Shown: positions 6,954-16,871 of the stretch, piece by piece
Numbering within the stretch: the stretch's first letter is position 1
Layout of the letters: the number at the start of each line of letters is the position of its first letter
Assembly: GCF_014596085.1 (NCBI RefSeq)
Contig: NZ_JACCJY010000029.1
Span: 1-64,000 of the forward strand
Origin: Azospirillum tabaci
GTDB lineage: Bacteria > Pseudomonadota > Alphaproteobacteria > Azospirillales > Azospirillaceae
DNA: 64,000 nucleotides
Reading direction: 5' to 3'
Notes under the pieces: generated by a model
Told to the model about the DNA's origin: nothing
What the model saw: only the letters and a program-made list of their open reading frames with translations
The model's database searches: none
Position numbers and translations under genes: made by a program

Positions 6954-8240
6954 TCATCCGGCGGATCGCTCCGGGTGAAGCTGGACAACGTTGCCAGCGG
7001 GCGGATTGACGATGCTGTTTACCCTGGCGGCCCAGCGCTCCAGGGCGTCACGCTTTTCGTCCAGGTAGGCGAATCGGTCGTAGACACCCCGCACCCCGCC
7101 GATGACGTGTCCAATGACTCGCTCGGCGATGTCGGAGCCGACCTTCAGTTCAGACATGCCGGTGCGCAGCGTTCGCCGAAGGTCATGCAGGGTCCAGCCG
7201 TCGATGTCGGGAAGTTCGGCCTTGATCCGCTGTGCTGCCACCTGGGCGTCGAGCCGCGCCTTGCACTTGCTGTATCCGCTGAAGTGGCTGTCCTTGTTGG
7301 TGGCGAATACGAAGTCGTCGGACAGCTTCGATACGCCGTTGATGATGTCCTTCACCGCCTGGGTGAGCGGCACGACGTGGACGATCCCCGTCTTGTAACG
7401 GCCGGCTGGGATCGTCCAGAGGCCAGCTTCCAAGTCGAGTTCGGCCCAGCGCATCGCGCCAACCTCTTCGCGGCGCTGTCCGGTCAGAAGCAGCACCTTC
7501 ACGATGGCAGGGAAAGGGCCGGATAGCGCCTCGCACCCTGCCCACACAGCGGCCAGATCCTCCGCGGATAGAACACGGTCGCGTTTCTCACGCCGGAGAA
7601 CCCCGCTTCGCTTCCGCCCGCGGCTCGGACTGACCAGCAGGTTCGCCTCAAGGTCGCCGCGGTCCACGGCCCAGTTGACGATCCTGACCACGATCTCGCG
7701 GACCTTGTGCGCCTTCTGGACGTGGCCGGCGGCGATCATCGGATCGAGGAGGGAGGTCAGGTCACGGCGGCGTAGGTCGGCAGCTGGTCGATCCTTCCAG
7801 GCCGGTTGCACCTCCCGTTTGATGATGCGTTCCAGCTCGGAGCCACGCCGCAGGCTGGGGCACTCTTGCTCTATATATATAGATGCCATCGCGCCGAAGC
7901 TGTCCGGGAGGAACCCGGTCGCTGTCTTGTGATCCTGGGCGGCGGCGGCGGCGGCTTTCGCAGAAGCCTTTTCCGCAGCAGGGTCTTCCCCCCGCTCGAC
8001 CATCTGTAGGGCTTTCCCGGCTGCCTCGCGGGCTTGCCCTAACTGCATAGTAGGGAAGTGGCCCAGGGTGTGCCGCCTCTGTTTCCCACCGTGCCGGTAG
8101 ATGATGAACCATGTCTTCCGGCGTTCCCCGACGCGGAGGCCGAAGGCAGGCATGCTTGCATCGAATAGGTCGGTCTGAATGCCCGGCACAGGTGTCTTGG
8201 CGTTCTCAACGGTCTTGGTGGTGAGCTTGACCTTAGGCAT
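6954..8240 (-). CDS. Tyrosine recombinase (site-specific integrase, P4-like)
   Basis: 428 residues. The N-terminal part (about 1-95) is the arm-binding DUF4102-type domain of P4-family integrases (FGLRVGERRKTWFIIYRHGG). The central SAM-like core-binding region follows, then the catalytic domain. Active-site residues are all identifiable: Arg256 (TGQRR), Lys283 (RYKTG), His352 and Arg355 (HDLRR), His378 (IGH) and nucleophile Tyr387 (VYDRF). The protein is full length, so integration and excision activity is plausible. It is transcribed away from the attachment site about 175 bp from its start, with clustered repeats between. No excisionase gene is recognisable in the window. Confidence 0.93.
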   Translation of the reverse strand: MPKVKLTTKTVENAKTPVPGIQTDLFDASMPAFGLRVGERRKTWFIIYRHGGKQRRHTLGHFPTMQLGQAREAAGKALQMVERGEDPAAEKASAKAAAAAAQDHKTATGFLPDSFGAMASIYIEQECPSLRRGSELERIIKREVQPAWKDRPAADLRRRDLTSLLDPMIAAGHVQKAHKVREIVVRIVNWAVDRGDLEANLLVSPSRGRKRSGVLRREKRDRVLSAEDLAAVWAGCEALSGPFPAIVKVLLLTGQRREEVGAMRWAELDLEAGLWTIPAGRYKTGIVHVVPLTQAVKDIINGVSKLSDDFVFATNKDSHFSGYSKCKARLDAQVAAQRIKAELPDIDGWTLHDLRRTLRTGMSELKVGSDIAERVIGHVIGGVRGVYDRFAYLDEKRDALERWAARVNSIVNPPAGNVVQLHPERSAG

Positions 8241-8274
8241 GGGCCGGGCGTCCTGGGCGGGTTGGTTGGGCGAC

Positions 8275-8331
8275 TAGGTAACAGATTAGGTAACGGGAGG
8301 TGTGTCAACTTGGGTGAGGTTGTGTTACCTA
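8275..8331. repeat. Three copies of an 8-bp motif before the integrase gene
   Basis: TAGGTAAC occurs at 8275-8282 and 8287-8294 (12-bp period), and inverted at 8324-8331. They lie just upstream of the integrase start and between it and the tRNA fragment, where arm-type integrase sites or an excisionase/operator cluster would be expected. Confidence 0.6.
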
Positions 8332-8367
8332 GGATTACATCGCTCGCCAAAAAAATCAAGGATTACA
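8331..8367. repeat. 9-bp direct repeat beside the attachment site
   Basis: AGGATTACA is present at 8331-8339 and 8359-8367 in the same orientation, 28 bp apart. It is a possible second class of recombinase or accessory-factor site. Confidence 0.45.
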
Positions 8368-8413
8368 ACGTCATCAGGTGCTGTTGGGTTCGCTCGGGTT
8401 ATCTTGGTGCCCT

Positions 8414-8461
8414 TCGTTTACACCGAGAGGGTCGGGGGTTCGAAACCCTCATCGCCCACCA
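8414..8461 (+). pseudogene. 3' fragment of tRNA-Val(TAC): attachment site attR
   Basis: From the anticodon loop onward the sequence is a faultless tRNA: loop TTTACAC (8417-8423, anticodon TAC), 3' anticodon strand, T arm 8434-8450 with TTCGAAA, acceptor strand ATCGCCC (8451-8457), discriminator A and encoded CCA (8459-8461). The 5' half is missing: no GGGCGAT acceptor partner or D arm lies upstream. This is the footprint of integration into the anticodon region of tRNA-Val, with the intact copy expected at the far end of the element. tRNA-Val followed by tRNA-Asp would be the original order. Confidence 0.8.
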
Positions 8462-8502
8462 TCGCGCCCGATCCTTCCAGTCAGCGCTTTTCAAATTCGT
8501 GA

Positions 8503-8532
8503 TTGACAGGCCATGCATCGGGCGGCTAGAAA
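8503..8532 (+). promoter_or_regulatory. Probable promoter of tRNA-Asp
   Basis: A consensus -35 (TTGACA, 8503-8508) is followed after 18 bp by TAGAAA (8527-8532). It lies between the broken tRNA-Val and tRNA-Asp. The -10 also forms the loop of a small GGGCGG/CCGCCC hairpin. Confidence 0.45.
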
Positions 8533-8625
8533 CCGCCCATCGGCGACGGGGCTTGGCCCCGGAAACTGCGCTGCGATCCTATGACACGGACGCTTGTTTG
8601 TGCGCGTTTCACTTCGCCGCGTTGC

Positions 8626-8702
<77 letters not shown>

Positions 8703-8777
8703 TCCTCTTCCTCCCCATTCTCCTTTTCGCTATGAAAACGAAGCCTTCGCGGCTTTACCGGCAGGCCCGTGATCCCT

Positions 8778-8812
8778 ATATCCGATAAGCTCGACCCGCA
8801 TATCCGATAAGC
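8778..8812. repeat. Tandem 13-bp direct repeats upstream of nuoA
   Basis: ATATCCGATAAGC occurs at 8778-8790 and 8800-8812, a 22-bp period of about two helical turns. The second copy is followed by CGGAT, making an inverted ATCCG/CGGAT pair. The 344-bp gap 8703-9046 between tRNA-Asp and nuoA has no gene; these repeats and A/T-rich sequence near 8830-8940 are the only structure seen. They are a candidate regulator site for the complex I operon. Confidence 0.5.
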
Positions 8813-9046
8813 CGGATAGAGAACAGGGTCATTTAAAAAGTTTGGTAATACCAAGGACATCCGCTCATTTCCGCAGAGTGGATTCATTGGCTGAAAGCGA
8901 TTCAAAGCGCTTTCCTTGATCACGCTCTCGTCATATATTCCGCCCCGTCTGATGGGCTAATCCAAGGCATTCCAGCCACGACACCGCGCGTCGGCCGATT
9001 ACGGGCCGTACCGGCGATCGTGGCGTGGGCTTATGGGAGGACCGCG

Positions 9047-9415
9047 GTGACCAACCCGCTGATCATTGAGTACCTTCCGATCCTGGTGTTCCTGTTGATC
9101 GGTATCGCGCTGGCCGTGGTGATGGTTGGCGCGTCTTACGTCATCAGCCCGAAGAATCCGGATTCGGAGAAGCTCTCCCCCTACGAGTGCGGCTTCGAGC
9201 CGTTCGAGGACGCCCGCACGAAGTTCGATGTGCGGTTTTACCTGGTCTCCATCCTGTTCATCATCTTCGACCTCGAGGTCGCCTTCCTGTTCCCGTGGGC
9301 CGTGGCGCTCGGGGACATCGGCCTCTTCGGCTTCTGGTCGATGATCGTGTTCCTCGGGATTCTGACCATCGGCTTCATCTATGAGTGGAAGAAAGGAGCT
9401 CTGGAATGGGAGTAG
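9047..9415 (+). CDS. nuoA: NADH-quinone oxidoreductase subunit A
   Basis: 122 residues, the usual length for NuoA, with three membrane helices. The family motif YECGFEPF lies in the loop after the first helix; its Cys belongs to the mobile loop near the quinone site. The GTG at 9047 is preceded by GGGAGG at good spacing; an ATG at 9020 in the same frame would add nine non-conserved residues, so the GTG is preferred. First gene of the 14-subunit complex I operon. The protein sits in the inner membrane at the junction of the peripheral and membrane arms. It overlaps nuoB by ten bases. Confidence 0.95.
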   Translation: MTNPLIIEYLPILVFLLIGIALAVVMVGASYVISPKNPDSEKLSPYECGFEPFEDARTKFDVRFYLVSILFIIFDLEVAFLFPWAVALGDIGLFGFWSMIVFLGILTIGFIYEWKKGALEWE

Positions 9416-9948
9416 AGGCTGCCAAGCTGGCGCCGATTCCGCCCGGACCGGAACAGGACGCCTATCTCCGCGCGGTCACCGAGGAAATCCAGGAAAAGGG
9501 TTTCATCACGGCGAAGTACGAGGATGTGCTCGCCTGGGCCCGCACCGGATCGCTGTGGCCGATGACCTTCGGCCTGGCCTGCTGTGCGGTGGAGATGATC
9601 CACGCCTACATGAGCCGGTACGACCTCGACCGTTTCGGCGTCATTCCGCGCCCCAGCCCGCGCCAGTCCGACTGCATGATCGTGGCCGGCACGCTGACCA
9701 ACAAGATGGCCCCCGCGCTGCGCAAGGTCTATGACCAGATGCCGGAACCGCGCTGGGTGATCTCGATGGGCTCCTGCGCCAACGGCGGCGGCTACTATCA
9801 CTATTCCTACTCGGTGGTGCGCGGCTGCGACCGGATCGTTCCGGTCGATATTTACGTGCCGGGCTGTCCTCCGACCGCGGAAGCGCTGGTTTACGGCATT
9901 CTGCAACTCCAGAAGAAGATCCGGCGCGGCAACCGCATCGCTCGCTGA
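9406..9948 (+). CDS. nuoB: NADH-quinone oxidoreductase subunit B (cluster N2)
   Basis: 180 residues from ATG 9406, overlapping the nuoA stop and preceded by AAAGGAG. This is the PSST subunit, which holds terminal [4Fe-4S] cluster N2 and passes electrons to quinone. The four ligands are visible: tandem Cys59-Cys60 (ACCAVEM), Cys124 (GSCANGGG) and Cys154 (PGCPPTAE). The 24-bp gap before nuoC carries an AAAGGCAGG-like ribosome site. Confidence 0.97.
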   Translation: MGVEAAKLAPIPPGPEQDAYLRAVTEEIQEKGFITAKYEDVLAWARTGSLWPMTFGLACCAVEMIHAYMSRYDLDRFGVIPRPSPRQSDCMIVAGTLTNKMAPALRKVYDQMPEPRWVISMGSCANGGGYYHYSYSVVRGCDRIVPVDIYVPGCPPTAEALVYGILQLQKKIRRGNRIAR

Positions 9949-9972
9949 ATAAGAAAAAGGCAGGTCCTGGCC

Positions 9973-10602
9973 ATGTCCGAACAGGCGTTGAAGGAACTTG
10001 GGGACCATATCGCCGCGACGCTCGGCGATGATGTCCTGAAGGTCGAGCTGAAGCTTGGCGAGCTGATGGTGACCGTCCGCCGGCCCTCGCTCATCAAGTC
10101 GCTCACCTTCCTGCGTGACGATCCGACCTGCTCGTTCGAGCAGCTGCTGGACGTCACCGCTGTGGATTGGCCGGAGCGGGAGGAACGCTTCGAAGTCGTC
10201 TACATCCTTTTGAGCTACAAGCACAATCGGCGCCTCCGCGTGAAGGTCACGACCGACGAGGACACGCCCGTGGCCTCCGCCGTGCCGGTGTACAGCGCGG
10301 CCGGCTGGTTCGAGCGTGAAACCTGGGACATGTACGGGGTCTTCTTCTCCGACCATCCGGACCTGCGCCGCATCCTGACCGACTATGGTTTCGAAGGTCA
10401 TCCGTTGCGCAAAGACTTCCCGATGACGGGCTACGTCGAGTGCCGCTACGACGAGGACCAGAAACGAGTCGTCTACGAGCCCGTCCGCCTGACGCAGGAT
10501 TTCCGCAGCTTCGACTTCCTGTCGCCCTGGGAAGGCATGACGAACGTGATGCTGCCCGGCGACGAGAAGGCCCAGGCCCCTGATACCGGGAGCAAGCCGT
10601 GA
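9973..10602 (+). CDS. nuoC: NADH-quinone oxidoreductase subunit C
   Basis: 209-residue 30-kDa-type subunit of the peripheral arm; it binds NuoD and carries no cofactor. The family signature ERETWDMYGVFFSDHPDLRR is present in the second half, followed by the GFEGHPLRKDFP stretch. It is a free-standing protein, not fused to NuoD as in Escherichia coli. Its TGA overlaps the GTG start of nuoD (GTGA), indicating coupled translation. Confidence 0.97.
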   Translation: MSEQALKELGDHIAATLGDDVLKVELKLGELMVTVRRPSLIKSLTFLRDDPTCSFEQLLDVTAVDWPEREERFEVVYILLSYKHNRRLRVKVTTDEDTPVASAVPVYSAAGWFERETWDMYGVFFSDHPDLRRILTDYGFEGHPLRKDFPMTGYVECRYDEDQKRVVYEPVRLTQDFRSFDFLSPWEGMTNVMLPGDEKAQAPDTGSKP

Positions 10603-11819
10603 CCATCGCCACGTCCGCACACCCCTCCGCCGGGCAATCCGGTGGCAAGACCCAGATCAAGCCCTACACCATGAACTTCGGGCCGCAGCACCCTGCGGCC
10701 CACGGCGTGTTGCGTCTGGTGATGGAGCTGAACGGCGAAGTCGTCGAGCGCTGCGACCCGCACATCGGCCTGCTGCACCGCGGCACCGAGAAGCTGATCG
10801 AGTACAAGACCTATCTGCAGGCCGTTCCGTACTTCGACCGCCTGGACTACGTCAGCCCGATGTGCATGGAGCACGCCTATGTGCTCGGCATCGAGAACCT
10901 GCTCCAGATCAAGGCACCGCTGCGCGCCCAGTACATCCGCGTTCTCTTCTCCGAGATCACGCGCATCCTGAACCACATCCTGTCGATCACCACCGGCGCG
11001 CTCGACGTCGGCGCGATCACGCCCGCGCTGTGGGGCTTCGAGGAACGCGAGATCCTCATGGAGTTCTACGAGCGTGCTTCGGGCGCGCGCCTGCATGCGA
11101 ACTACTTCCGTCCGGGGGGCGTGGCCTGGGATCTGCCCGCGGGCCTGACCGACGACATCTGGGAGTTCACGGAGCGCTTCCCGAAGTTTGTTGACGATAT
11201 CGACAATCTGCTGACGAACAATCGCATTTTCAAGCAGCGGACCGTCGACATCGGCATCGTTTCCAAGGAAGAGGCGTTCGATTGGGGCTTCACCGGCCCG
11301 ATGCTGCGCGGTTCCGGCGTCGCCTGGGATCTGCGCAAGTCGCAGCCCTACGAAGTCTACGACCGCATGGATTTCGACGTTCCGGTCGGCCTGACGGGCG
11401 ACTGCTGGGCGCGCTACCTCGTCCGCATGGAGGAGATGCGCCAGTCGAACCGCATGATCCGCCAATGCCTGAAGGAACTTCCCGACGGCCCGGTGCGCGT
11501 GGAGGACCGCAAGGTCGCGCCGCCGCCGCGCGGCGAGATGAAGCGGTCGATGGAAGCGCTGATCCATCACTTCAAGCTCTTCACCGAGGGCTTCCACGTC
11601 CCGGCGGGCGAAACCTACACCGCGATCGAGGCGCCGAAGGGCGAGTTCGGCGTGTATCTGGTGTCGGACGGCACGAACAAGCCGTACCGCTGCAAGATCC
11701 GCGCGCCGGGCTTCGCCCACCTGCAGGGCCTCGACTTCATGTCGAAGGGCCACATGCTGGCCGACGCGGTGGCCAACATCGCGTCCATGGACATCGTGTT
11801 CGGAGAAATTGACCGATGA
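10599..11819 (+). CDS. nuoD: NADH-quinone oxidoreductase subunit D
   Basis: 406 residues, the 49-kDa subunit related to hydrogenase large subunits. NFGPQHPAAHGVLRLV near the N terminus carries the conserved His of the quinone cavity, and the C terminus VFGEIDR is canonical. The start is GTG, overlapping the nuoC stop; the first 20 residues are a variable leader. With NuoB it forms the quinone-reduction site. It overlaps nuoE as ATGA. Confidence 0.97.
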   Translation: MTIATSAHPSAGQSGGKTQIKPYTMNFGPQHPAAHGVLRLVMELNGEVVERCDPHIGLLHRGTEKLIEYKTYLQAVPYFDRLDYVSPMCMEHAYVLGIENLLQIKAPLRAQYIRVLFSEITRILNHILSITTGALDVGAITPALWGFEEREILMEFYERASGARLHANYFRPGGVAWDLPAGLTDDIWEFTERFPKFVDDIDNLLTNNRIFKQRTVDIGIVSKEEAFDWGFTGPMLRGSGVAWDLRKSQPYEVYDRMDFDVPVGLTGDCWARYLVRMEEMRQSNRMIRQCLKELPDGPVRVEDRKVAPPPRGEMKRSMEALIHHFKLFTEGFHVPAGETYTAIEAPKGEFGVYLVSDGTNKPYRCKIRAPGFAHLQGLDFMSKGHMLADAVANIASMDIVFGEIDR

Positions 11820-12433
11820 GCGCCCCGGCTCACGACCCGGCCAAGGAGCCGGCCTCCTTCGCCTTCACTCCGGAAAATCTGGAACGGGCGAAGGCCATCA
11901 TCGCGAAGTACCCGGCGGGCAAGCAGGCCAGCGCCTGCATGCCGCTGCTCGATCTGGCCCAGCGCCAGAGCGACGGCTGGCTGCCGCGCGTTGCCATGGA
12001 CGCCGTCGCCGACCTGCTCGGCATGCCGCGCATCCGCGTGTACGAGGTCGCGACCTTCTACACGATGTACAACAAGACCCCGGTCGGTAAGCACGTCATC
12101 CAGGTCTGCACGACCACGCCGTGCTGGCTGCGCGGGTCCGACGACATCGTCCACACCTGCGAGCGCAAGCTGGGCATCGGCGTCGGCGAGACGACCGCGG
12201 ACGGCCAGTTCACGCTGCGCGAGGTCGAGTGCTCGGGCGCCTGCGTCAACGCGCCGGTGGTCCAGATCGGCGACGACTACTATGAAGACGTCAGCCCGGA
12301 ACACATGGAAAAGATCATCGACGCCCTGAAGGGCGGCGAGATCCCCAAGCATGGCTCGCAGATCGGCCGGCAGTCCTCCGAACCGGTGGGCGGCCCGACG
12401 ACTCTGAAGGCCTTCACCACCACGGCCGATTGA
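11816..12433 (+). CDS. nuoE: NADH-quinone oxidoreductase subunit E (cluster N1a)
   Basis: 205 residues, 24-kDa subunit with a thioredoxin-like [2Fe-2S] fold. The ligands are the Cys pair in CTTTPCWLRG and the pair in ECSGACVN. It docks on NuoF in the NADH-oxidising module. The C-terminal 35 residues are a variable polar tail. Coupled by overlap to nuoD. Confidence 0.97.
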   Translation: MSAPAHDPAKEPASFAFTPENLERAKAIIAKYPAGKQASACMPLLDLAQRQSDGWLPRVAMDAVADLLGMPRIRVYEVATFYTMYNKTPVGKHVIQVCTTTPCWLRGSDDIVHTCERKLGIGVGETTADGQFTLREVECSGACVNAPVVQIGDDYYEDVSPEHMEKIIDALKGGEIPKHGSQIGRQSSEPVGGPTTLKAFTTTAD

Positions 12434-12443
12434 GGGGGATGCG

Positions 12444-13736
<1,293 letters not shown>

Positions 13737-13751
13737 GGAGCCCGGTTTCCA

Positions 13752-15824
13752 ATGCCGAAACTCACCATCGACGGGATCGAGATCGAAGTCGAGCCGGGCA
13801 CCTCGATCCTGCAGGCCTGCGAACAGCTGGGCATCGAGATCCCGCGCTTCTGCTACCATGAGCGGCTGAGCGTGCCGGCGAACTGCCGCATGTGCCTCGT
13901 GGAGATGGAGCGTGCGCCGAAGCCGGTGGCCGCCTGCGCCATGCCCTGCGGCGACGGGATGGTCGTCAAGACCAACACCGACCTCGTGCACAAGGCCCGC
14001 AAGGGCGTCATGGAATTCCTGCTGATCAACCACCCGCTGGACTGTCCGATCTGTGACCAGGGCGGCGAGTGCGATCTCCAGGACCAGGCGATGGCCTACG
14101 GCTTCGACCGTGGCCGCTACGGCGAGAACAAGCGCGCCGTCCAGGACAAGTACATGGGGCCGCTGATCCGGACCGAGATGACGCGCTGCATCCACTGCAC
14201 GCGCTGCATCCGCTTCGTGAACGAGATCGCCGGCGTTCCCGACCTCGGCGCGGTGAACCGCGGCGAGCACATGGAGATCACCACCTTCGTCGAGAAGGCC
14301 ATCGGGTCGGAGCTGTCGGGCAACCTCGCCGACGTCTGTCCGGTGGGCGCTCTGCTCTCCAAGCCCTACGCCTTCACGGCCCGTCCGTGGGAGCTGCGCA
14401 AGACCGAGACGGTCGACGTGCTGGACGCGGTCGGCTCGAACATCCGCGTCGACACCCGCGGCCCCGAGGTGATGCGCGTCCTGCCGCGCGTCAACGAGGA
14501 CGTCAACGAGGAGTGGATCGCCGACAAGACCCGCTTCGCCTATGACGGGCTGAAGCGGCAGCGTCTCGACCGCCCCTACGTCCGCAAGGACGGCAAGCTC
14601 CAGCCGGCGACCTGGGCCGAGGCCTTCCAGGCCATTGCCGCCAAGGTCAAGGGTGTCCCGGGCAACCGCATCGCCGCCATCGCGGGCGATCTGGCCGACA
14701 CCGAGTCCATGCTGGCGCTCAAGGAGCTGATGGCCGGCCTCGGCTCGGCCAACATCGACTGCCGCCAGGACGGCGCCCTGTTCGACACGTCGTCCCGCGC
14801 GGGCTACCTGTTCAACAGCGGCATCGCCGGGATCGAGCGGGCGGACGTCATCCTGCTGGTCGGCACCAACCCGCGCTGGGAAGCCACCATCGTCAACGCC
14901 CGCATCCGCAAGCGTTACCTGATGGGCGGCCTGAAGGTTGCGGTGATCGGCGAGGCCCGCGAGCTGACCTACCCGTACAGCCATCTCGGCACGGGAGCCG
15001 GCGCCCTGCAGCAACTCCTCGACGGCACGCACGCCTTTGCGGACGTGCTGCGCGGCGCCAAGAACCCGATGGTCATTCTCGGCGCCGGTGCCTTCCGCCG
15101 CAAGGACGGTGCCGCCGTCCAGGCTGCGGTGCGCAAGCTGGCCGAGACCTTCAACGTGGTTCAGGACGGCTGGAACGGCTTCAACGTGCTGCACACGGCG
15201 GCATCCCGCGTCGGCGGCCTCGACATCGGCTTCCTGCCGGGCGAGGGCGGTCGCGGCACCGCCGGCATCGTCGAGGGGGCAGGCAAGGGCGAGATCGACG
15301 TGGTGTACCTGCTGGGCGCCGACGAGATCGACACCGCCGCGCTCGGCAACGCCTTTGTGGTCTACCAGGGCCACCACGGCGACAAGGGCGCGCACCGCGC
15401 CGACGTCATCCTGCCGGGTGCCGCCTACACCGAGAAGAACGCCCTCTACGTCAACACCGAGGGCCGCCCGCAGCAGGCGCGTCTCGCCACCTTCCCGCCC
15501 GGCGAGGCGCGGGAGGACTGGAAGATCCTGCGCGCCCTGTCGGAACAGCTCGGCCACAAGCTGCCCTACGACAGCCTGACGCAGATCCGTCGCCGTCTGG
15601 CCGAGGTCAACCCGGTCTTCGCGGCGGTCGGCATGCTCACGCCGGCTCCCTGGGGGCCGTTCGGGGCGGAGGGGCTGGTTGACAACTCTCCGTTCTTCTC
15701 GCCGGTCGCGAACTACTACATGACCGACCCGATCAGCCGCGCCTCGGTGACCATGGCTCGTTGCGCCGAGACGTTCGTGAAGCCCGCCGAGAGCGCTCAG
15801 GAGAGGACCGGTACCCATGGCTGA
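13752..15824 (+). CDS. nuoG: NADH-quinone oxidoreductase subunit G
   Basis: 690 residues, 75-kDa subunit. The first 220 residues hold a ferredoxin-like [2Fe-2S] cluster (CYHERL, CRMC, CAMPC region) and two [4Fe-4S] clusters (HPLDCPICDQGGEC with an upstream His, then CIHCTRCIRF and CPVGAL). The rest is a molybdopterin-oxidoreductase-like domain that has lost its cofactor. AAGGAG lies 12 bases before the ATG. Its last eight bases overlap nuoH. Confidence 0.98.
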   Translation: MPKLTIDGIEIEVEPGTSILQACEQLGIEIPRFCYHERLSVPANCRMCLVEMERAPKPVAACAMPCGDGMVVKTNTDLVHKARKGVMEFLLINHPLDCPICDQGGECDLQDQAMAYGFDRGRYGENKRAVQDKYMGPLIRTEMTRCIHCTRCIRFVNEIAGVPDLGAVNRGEHMEITTFVEKAIGSELSGNLADVCPVGALLSKPYAFTARPWELRKTETVDVLDAVGSNIRVDTRGPEVMRVLPRVNEDVNEEWIADKTRFAYDGLKRQRLDRPYVRKDGKLQPATWAEAFQAIAAKVKGVPGNRIAAIAGDLADTESMLALKELMAGLGSANIDCRQDGALFDTSSRAGYLFNSGIAGIERADVILLVGTNPRWEATIVNARIRKRYLMGGLKVAVIGEARELTYPYSHLGTGAGALQQLLDGTHAFADVLRGAKNPMVILGAGAFRRKDGAAVQAAVRKLAETFNVVQDGWNGFNVLHTAASRVGGLDIGFLPGEGGRGTAGIVEGAGKGEIDVVYLLGADEIDTAALGNAFVVYQGHHGDKGAHRADVILPGAAYTEKNALYVNTEGRPQQARLATFPPGEAREDWKILRALSEQLGHKLPYDSLTQIRRRLAEVNPVFAAVGMLTPAPWGPFGAEGLVDNSPFFSPVANYYMTDPISRASVTMARCAETFVKPAESAQERTGTHG

Positions 15825-16827
15825 GTTCTGGAGCGGCTTCCTGCTGCCGCTGATCATCATCGTCCTCAAGATCCTGGCGATCGTCGTGCCGCTCCTGGTG
15901 GCCGTGGCCTTCATGACCTACGCCGAGCGTAAGATCATGGGCGCCATGCAGCTCCGCCAGGGTCCGAACATCGTCGGCCCGTTCGGGCTTCTGCAGCCTT
16001 TCGCGGACGGGCTGAAGCTGTTCGCGAAGGAGCAGATCCTGCCGGTCGGCGCGAACCGCTTCGTGTTCTATCTGGCGCCGATGCTGACCTTCTTCCTGGC
16101 GCTGGTCGCCTGGGCGGTCATTCCCTTCGACTACGGCATGGTGCTGGCCGACATCAACGTCGGCATCCTGTACCTGTTCGCGATCTCGTCGCTGGGCGTG
16201 TACGGCATCGTGATGGCCGGCTGGGCGTCGAACTCCCGCTACGCCTTCCTCGGCGCGCTGCGCTCGGCGGCGCAGATGGTGTCCTACGAGGTCTCGATGG
16301 GCCTCGTCATCATCTCGGTGCTGCTCTGCGTCGGGTCGCTGAACCTGACGAAGATCGTCGAGGCGCAGGAGACGATCTGGTTCGCCATCCCGCTGCTGCC
16401 GATGTTCGTCATCTTCTTCATCTCGGCGCTTGCGGAAACCAACCGGTCTCCCTTCGACCTGCCGGAAGGCGAGTCGGAGCTGGTGGCCGGCTTCATGGTG
16501 GAATACAGCTCGGCCCCCTTCGCGCTCTTCTTCCTCGGCGAATACGCCAACATGATCCTGATGAGCGCGATGACCAGCATCCTGTTCCTGGGAGGCTGGC
16601 TGCCGCCGCTGCCGTTCGCGCCCTTCACCTGGATCCCCGGCCCGATCTGGTTCGCCCTGAAGATCGCCTTCTGCCTGTTCGTCTACGTGTGGGTTCGCGC
16701 GACCATGCCGCGCTACCGCTACGACCAGCTGATGCGTCTGGGGTGGAAGGTGTTCCTGCCCTTCTCGCTGCTGTGGGTCGTGCTGACGGCCGGCGTGCTG
16801 GTGACGTTCGGCTGGCTGCCGAAGTAA
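15817..16827 (+). CDS. nuoH: NADH-quinone oxidoreductase subunit H
   Basis: 336 residues with about eight membrane helices, the ND1 subunit that forms the entry of the quinone tunnel and links the two arms. Conserved loops AYAERKIMGAMQLRQGPN and AETNRSPFDLPEGESELVAG are both intact. The start overlaps the end of nuoG. A 94-bp gap with a GC-rich hairpin separates it from nuoI, the longest gap in the operon. Confidence 0.98.
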   Translation: MAEFWSGFLLPLIIIVLKILAIVVPLLVAVAFMTYAERKIMGAMQLRQGPNIVGPFGLLQPFADGLKLFAKEQILPVGANRFVFYLAPMLTFFLALVAWAVIPFDYGMVLADINVGILYLFAISSLGVYGIVMAGWASNSRYAFLGALRSAAQMVSYEVSMGLVIISVLLCVGSLNLTKIVEAQETIWFAIPLLPMFVIFFISALAETNRSPFDLPEGESELVAGFMVEYSSAPFALFFLGEYANMILMSAMTSILFLGGWLPPLPFAPFTWIPGPIWFALKIAFCLFVYVWVRATMPRYRYDQLMRLGWKVFLPFSLLWVVLTAGVLVTFGWLPK

Positions 16828-16871
16828 CCGGCGCCTGAACGGACCACCGGATCGAGTTTCAAAGAGAAAGC

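Larger units (their letters stand above)
1..8461. mobile_element. Right part of an integrated genomic island or prophage remnant (left end outside the window)
   Basis: The stretch is bounded on the right by a tyrosine recombinase gene and a 3' tRNA-Val fragment, the classical footprint of tRNA-targeted integration. Because the fragment lies on the plus strand with its 3' end to the right, the complete tRNA-Val should lie at the other end, left of base 1. Contents are typical accessory genes: two XRE regulators, a DUF3560-methyltransferase fusion, a PAS-HTH regulator, an orphan secreted protein and several unknown genes. No structural phage genes, conjugation genes or relaxase are visible, so prophage, ICE and mobilisable island cannot be separated here. 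Confidence 0.75.

Noticed and set aside
8383..8461. A complete tRNA-Val gene
   Set aside because: The 3' half is perfect, but the upstream bases do not provide the GGGCGAT acceptor strand, a D arm or a fully paired anticodon strand.
8741..8755. AAGCC/GGCTT hairpin after tRNA-Asp as a terminator
   Set aside because: The stem is only five pairs and the T-run three bases; too weak to call.
8916..8939. TTGATC and TATATT as the nuo promoter
   Set aside because: The spacer is only 12 bp, too short for sigma-70; kept out of the feature list.
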